Below, one piece after another: positions 28,741-32,389 of a stretch of 32,389 nt of DNA (within the stretch, counting starts at the first letter, position 1; the number at the start of each line of letters is the position of its first letter). A model generated the notes under the pieces. It saw only the letters and a list, made by a program, of their open reading frames with translations. It made no database searches and was not told the origin of the DNA. Source of the stretch: Ilumatobacter nonamiensis YM16-303 (GTDB lineage Bacteria > Actinomycetota > Acidimicrobiia > Acidimicrobiales > Ilumatobacteraceae). The position numbers and the translations under genes are program-made. The stretch is from positions 1 to 32,389 of the forward strand of contig NZ_BAOL01000168.1 of assembly GCF_000350145.1 (NCBI RefSeq), read 5' to 3'.

Positions 28741-31181
28741 GCCGCGGGTCCGATCTTCCAGACGGTCACTTGCGCGAACGTGTAGCGAGCATCGACGGAG
28801 CGGCCTTGGTCGACGAACTCCGTGAGCGCGGCGTCCACCAGGTTCCGGGCGTCGTCGCTGTCGGCAAAGCTGTCAGCCTCGATGATGAACACCGAGTTCG
28901 CACCGGCCGTCGGGACCCCGTCCTCGAGCGGAGCGCTCGGGATCGTGGGCTCGTAGTAGTCGAGCGTGTAGTTGAAGTACTGGGGTGCGAAGACGACCGA
29001 GTCGCCGGGGCGGGCATCGTCGCGGATCTGTTCGACGGCTTCCTCGTATTGATACAGCCGCGGGTTGTCCGTGTCGAACTGTTGGACGACCAGTGCCCCC
29101 GACATCACTGCGACGATCGATCCGACCGCGACGCGCTGCAGGCGGCGGCTCCGGGCGACCGTGCCGACGCCGGCGGCGAGCAGGACGAGGAAGATGGGGA
29201 CCGCGCCGGCGAAGTAGCGCACCTCGGCCAGGCTGCGACTCTGTGCGGCGATGAAACTGGCGCCGAACACGGCGAGCATCGGGATTCCCGCCAGGGTGAG
29301 CAGGATGCGATTCGACGTCCGCCGAGGGGTGCCCAGCAGGAGGAGGAGGACGAGCAACCCGATGGGCCACAGGGCGACCAGTCGGATGGACACGTCGTCG
29401 GGTTGATAGCCGAGGAAGATCCACTGCAGGTTGGTGAGGAAGCCGTCGAGTCCGGGTGGTGGCACGACGTCGGAACCTGCGGTGATCCCCGTCGTGCTGA
29501 AGCCGAATCCCTCGTCCTGGTTGCGCATCGCCTGCGCGAGCGCGAACGGCACGAGCGGTGCGAGCAGGACCGCGTGGGCGACGATCGAGCCCATCTCGCC
29601 CCGCAGGAGTGCATGCATTCCGGGTGTGTGGCGCCGCCGGTAGACCTCGATGGCCAGCACGACGACCGTGGCCACCACGTGCAACACACCGAAGTACTGG
29701 GTGTACACGAGCGCCACGTTGGCGAGGGTGAAGATCACCCAGTACCTGCGCTGTCCGGACTTCAGGATGCGTGCAAGTCCGTAGGTCGAGATCGCCGCCA
29801 GCAACATGAACTGCGAGTACATCCGGGCTTCCTGCCCGTACCAGACCGCGACCGGCGCCACCGTCGCGAATGCTGCGGCATACAGGCCGATCCGGCGGTC
29901 GAAGAACTCGCGGCCGATCAGGTACACCATCGGGATCAGCGCGGCACCCATGAGCATCATCGGGAGCCGCAGTGCGAACTCGCTGTCACCGACGAGGCGG
30001 ATGTCGGCCCAGAGGACGATGTGGTGGAGCGGCGGGTGGTTGTCCGTCTCGCCGATGAATTGCACCATGTCGACGAGCGGCTTCTTCGCCTGGAAGACAC
30101 TGGTCGTCTCGTCGAGCCACAGGCCACGATGCGTGAACGTCCGGACCGCGAACCCGATCAGGGTGAGTCCGGCGACGATGCGTCGCGACGAACTCGGCGA
30201 CGGATCCGGTGGGGCGGAAGGCGTCGGTGTGTGGAGCGACGCCGAGCGCCTTGACCGGCTCGCAACGGCGGCCGCGACCGCGATGGCGAGAGCGAGGAAC
30301 GTGACGCCGGTTCCCCCGGCGCCGATCACGAGCAACAGTGCGGCCGGTGTGAGCCATCCGGTCGAGTGCACGGGTCGCAAGACGTGCCCCACGATCTGCT
30401 CCGGGGTCGACAGCGCGATCAGCGCGGCGATCGCGATCGCGATTCCCGCGAGGACGGGGAGCGCGGACGACGGGACCTGGCCGGGGAGTGTCAACGCTGC
30501 GCCGATGACACCGGCGAAGCCGGCGAGGGCTGCGCGGGTCGTCGGCACGAGTTGGCTCGACCGCGACGGAAGGTCACCGGTCGACGCCCGAAAGATGCAC
30601 AGTGCGAGGGGGACCGCGAACGCGATGATCGTCGCCGACCGGTCGAAGCCGTCGAACGCCGAAGCGAGCGCACAGGACAAGCCGACAGTGGCAGCTCCCG
30701 GGAGGAGCAGTCGGTCGTACTGGAACGACCGAGACGCTTCGAAATCGGTCGGGGCATCGGAACGGAAACGAAGGAACCTCCCGGTGACCAGCATGGTCAC
30801 GAACCACACGAGGGCGAACTGAGCGGCGACGGCCGAGGTCGACCCGGCACCGACGCCCGCGGCGCCCACGGAGGCGATGATGCCGGCCGCGGCACCGATC
30901 GCCGCTCGCGTCGGTCGGGTCGAGGAGCGCACCGTTGTCGACGACATCGTGACGAGCGCGACGAAACCGGCGGTCGCTACGGCGGTCGAGAGGGCCCGCC
31001 CCAGGTCGGTCATCAGGATCGTGATCGTCGCGGTGAACACCACGGCGGGGACCACCGTCCAGGCCACTCCTCGGGTCGGCTGCAGCGCGGGTGGCGCTGG
31101 CCGCACGGCCGACGACGTGCGCGTCGGTGAGGCGGTTCCGGCCGACGGCGACCGCTCGTCGATTCTTTCGATCGTGCTCAT
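28737..31181 (-). CDS. GT39/ArnT-like polyprenyl-phosphate-dependent glycosyltransferase
   Basis: This 814-aa polytopic protein has two parts. The N-terminal 320 residues hold about nine spans with no family I recognise. The C-terminal part resembles protein O-mannosyltransferase/ArnT-type GT-C enzymes: LWLDETTSVFQAKKPLVDMV with the conserved loop acids, DNHPPLHHIVLW and WYGQEARMYSQFMLLAA. A soluble C-terminal segment (after about residue 720) follows. GT-C enzymes take sugars from a polyprenyl-phosphate donor on the outer membrane face, and the gene upstream would make that donor. The ATG at 31181 overlaps the stop of the GtrB-like gene. The open frame extending to 31949 is only that gene in another frame. 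The acceptor is unknown. Confidence 0.8.
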   Translation of the reverse strand: MSTIERIDERSPSAGTASPTRTSSAVRPAPPALQPTRGVAWTVVPAVVFTATITILMTDLGRALSTAVATAGFVALVTMSSTTVRSSTRPTRAAIGAAAGIIASVGAAGVGAGSTSAVAAQFALVWFVTMLVTGRFLRFRSDAPTDFEASRSFQYDRLLLPGAATVGLSCALASAFDGFDRSATIIAFAVPLALCIFRASTGDLPSRSSQLVPTTRAALAGFAGVIGAALTLPGQVPSSALPVLAGIAIAIAALIALSTPEQIVGHVLRPVHSTGWLTPAALLLVIGAGGTGVTFLALAIAVAAAVASRSRRSASLHTPTPSAPPDPSPSSSRRIVAGLTLIGFAVRTFTHRGLWLDETTSVFQAKKPLVDMVQFIGETDNHPPLHHIVLWADIRLVGDSEFALRLPMMLMGAALIPMVYLIGREFFDRRIGLYAAAFATVAPVAVWYGQEARMYSQFMLLAAISTYGLARILKSGQRRYWVIFTLANVALVYTQYFGVLHVVATVVVLAIEVYRRRHTPGMHALLRGEMGSIVAHAVLLAPLVPFALAQAMRNQDEGFGFSTTGITAGSDVVPPPGLDGFLTNLQWIFLGYQPDDVSIRLVALWPIGLLVLLLLLGTPRRTSNRILLTLAGIPMLAVFGASFIAAQSRSLAEVRYFAGAVPIFLVLLAAGVGTVARSRRLQRVAVGSIVAVMSGALVVQQFDTDNPRLYQYEEAVEQIRDDARPGDSVVFAPQYFNYTLDYYEPTIPSAPLEDGVPTAGANSVFIIEADSFADSDDARNLVDAALTEFVDQGRSVDARYTFAQVTVWKIGPAA

Positions 31182-32233
31182 CGATGTGTGTCCACGAGCG
31201 CGGCGCCCTGGCGGGTCCGGATCGGACGCACGTTGTCGTGCCCGCGCTCGACACCGGCGATGGCCGGGTCGGTCTCGTGCGACTGCTGCCGTGGAAGGCG
31301 CCGTCGGACCTCCTGGGTGACGTACAGCGGTCGATCCGTCGACTCGTCGAAGATGCGCGCGACGTACTCGCCGATCAGGCCCAGGGCAACGAGTTGGACC
31401 CCGGCCACTCCGGCGGAGCGCATCGCGGTCGGCGGGCGGGCCAGTCCGGCCGTCTTGGCAACGAGCGCCGCGGCACCGGCGGCTGCGCTGACCGCGGTGA
31501 GCCCCGCACCGAGGACGGTGATCGAGCGGATGGGCGCCTTGGAGTATCCGATGACACCGTCGTTCGCCAGCCGCAGCATCTTCGTCAATCCGTAGCTGGT
31601 CGTGCCCGCAGCGCGCTCCGGGCGGGCGTATTCCACGCCGATCTGGCGGAACCCCAGCCATGCGAACATGCCGCGGACGTACCGGTTGCGCTCGGGCATC
31701 TCGGCGATCGCGTCGATGACGGCGCGGTCGATCAGCCGGAAGTCGCCGACTTGGGCCGGAATGTCCACATCCGACAGCGCGTTCAGGCAGCGGTAGAAGC
31801 CTGCTGCCGTCACCCGCTTGAAGCGGGTGTCCTGCTGGCGGTCCGTGCGGACGCCGAAGACGACGTCGTAGCCCTCGCGCCACCGCCGACTCATCTCGAG
31901 CACCGTCTGCGGCGGATCCTGGAGATCGGCATCCATGATCACGGCGCACTCACCGGTGGAGTGCTCGAGGCCGGCCGTGACGGCGATCTGGTGGCCGAAG
32001 TTGCGGGACAGCCGAACGAGCGAGATCGACGGATCGAGGTCGGCGAGCGTCGTCAGGATCGACCAGCTGTCGTCGGCGCTGCCGTCGTCGACGAAGATCA
32101 CCTCGCTCGTCCCGTCCAAGCGGTTCCGGAGCGCGCCGAGTTCGCCGACCAGTTCTCCGAGGACCTCCTCTTCGTTGTGGACCGGGATCACGAATGAGTA
32201 CGTGATGTCGTCGGCTGTCGAGATGTCCGCCAT
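31178..32233 (-). CDS. GtrB/DPM-like family 2 glycosyltransferase (polyprenyl-phosphate sugar synthase)
   Basis: This 351-aa protein has an N-terminal GT2 domain: VIPVHNEEE (16-23), FVDDGSADDS, LSRNFGHQIAV and MDADLQDPP with the DxD metal site at 101-103. Two C-terminal spans (about 235-260 and 275-296) follow, including GLIGEYVARIFDE. That is the bactoprenol-glucosyl/dolichol-mannosyl synthase pattern. It would load a sugar onto undecaprenyl phosphate for the GT39-like enzyme encoded immediately downstream (ATGA overlap). The ATG at 32233 has GAAAGG about 10 nt upstream. It is the first gene of the polysaccharide operon. Confidence 0.9.
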   Translation of the reverse strand: MADISTADDITYSFVIPVHNEEEVLGELVGELGALRNRLDGTSEVIFVDDGSADDSWSILTTLADLDPSISLVRLSRNFGHQIAVTAGLEHSTGECAVIMDADLQDPPQTVLEMSRRWREGYDVVFGVRTDRQQDTRFKRVTAAGFYRCLNALSDVDIPAQVGDFRLIDRAVIDAIAEMPERNRYVRGMFAWLGFRQIGVEYARPERAAGTTSYGLTKMLRLANDGVIGYSKAPIRSITVLGAGLTAVSAAAGAAALVAKTAGLARPPTAMRSAGVAGVQLVALGLIGEYVARIFDESTDRPLYVTQEVRRRLPRQQSHETDPAIAGVERGHDNVRPIRTRQGAALVDTHR

Positions 32234-32248
32234 GGGTCTGGAACCTTT

Positions 32249-32277
32249 CGATTCGGGTGAGGTGCCGACGACGTCAA
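32249..32277 (-). promoter_or_regulatory. Possible promoter of the polysaccharide operon
   Basis: On the minus strand TTGACG (32277-32272) matches a -35 element. At 17 nt spacing the -10 position reads GAATCG, which is poor. The rest of 32278-32389 shows no gene that I can support. Confidence 0.25.
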
Positions 32278-32389
32278 CACCGCCGATCGATCAGAGTTCG
32301 GACACCGTCGACCATCGGATCAGCACGCGAACGTGACGGTCGACACAACGATCGCTCGTGTTCTCGTGAACAGTTCGCGCACGGAGCGC

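Noticed and set aside
27499-30254. Plus-strand open frames of 428 and 494 codons opposite the glycan synthase genes
   Set aside because: They have no motifs and are highly charged, while the minus strand has complete GT2 and GT-C signatures with ATGA-coupled boundaries.

Overview
The window is GC-rich, densely packed bacterial DNA. Several features point to an actinobacterium, most likely Acidimicrobiia (Ilumatobacter-like): an F420-type luciferase-family oxidoreductase, a class E/F-like sortase, frequent GTG/TTG starts, and many start codons only 6-8 nt behind a -10 hexamer (leaderless transcription). The lineage is an inference. I see no rRNA, tRNA or CRISPR array, and no gene-free gap above 300 bases.

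Layout. 66-2157 (+): a TrkH/TrkA potassium uptake pair ending at a hairpin shared with a convergent lipoprotein hydrolase (2191-3513, -). 3551-7414 (-): a thioredoxin-fold protein without CXXC, an HrpB helicase and a TauE-type exporter. It is divergent from an eIF-2B-like protein (7475-8287, +). 8300-9354: a compact unit in which a frameshifted AbiEi/DUF559-type nuclease gene sits between two 50-bp palindromic repeats. The outer arms of the unit form 24-bp perfect terminal inverted repeats. 9391-9696 (-): a small DUF2007-like gene.

9882-18676 (+) is a catabolic and transport operon: N-carbamoyl-beta-alanine amidohydrolase, dihydropyrimidinase/hydantoinase, CoA-acylating (methyl)malonate-semialdehyde dehydrogenase, a TIGR03842-like F420 oxidoreductase, and an ABC importer (permease, ATPase, second permease, binding lipoprotein). 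Together they would import a pyrimidine or hydantoin, open the ring, remove the carbamoyl group and convert malonate semialdehyde to acetyl-CoA. No classical dihydropyrimidine dehydrogenase is present, so the F420 enzyme is a candidate for the redox step. The operon ends at a strong terminator (18714-18768).

18801-20182 (+): dienelactone hydrolase and a HAD hydrolase. 20197-23349 (-): a Tam-like methyltransferase, a GtrA-like membrane protein and a long acyl-CoA dehydrogenase resembling methylsuccinyl-CoA dehydrogenase, with a palindromic operator over its promoter. 23424-32233 (-): a surface-polysaccharide and sortase region read right to left: GtrB-like GT2, GT39/ArnT-like transferase, BcsA-like synthase and GH8 glucanase, joined by ATGA overlaps. 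After a short gap come a DUF4397 surface protein, a sortase and an exported Thr-rich protein.

The least explained elements are the repeat-flanked nuclease unit, the F420-linked pyrimidine cluster, the PilZ-less cellulose-type operon coupled to a sortase cassette, and the small intergenic dyad family GGTGYC-N-GRCACC.
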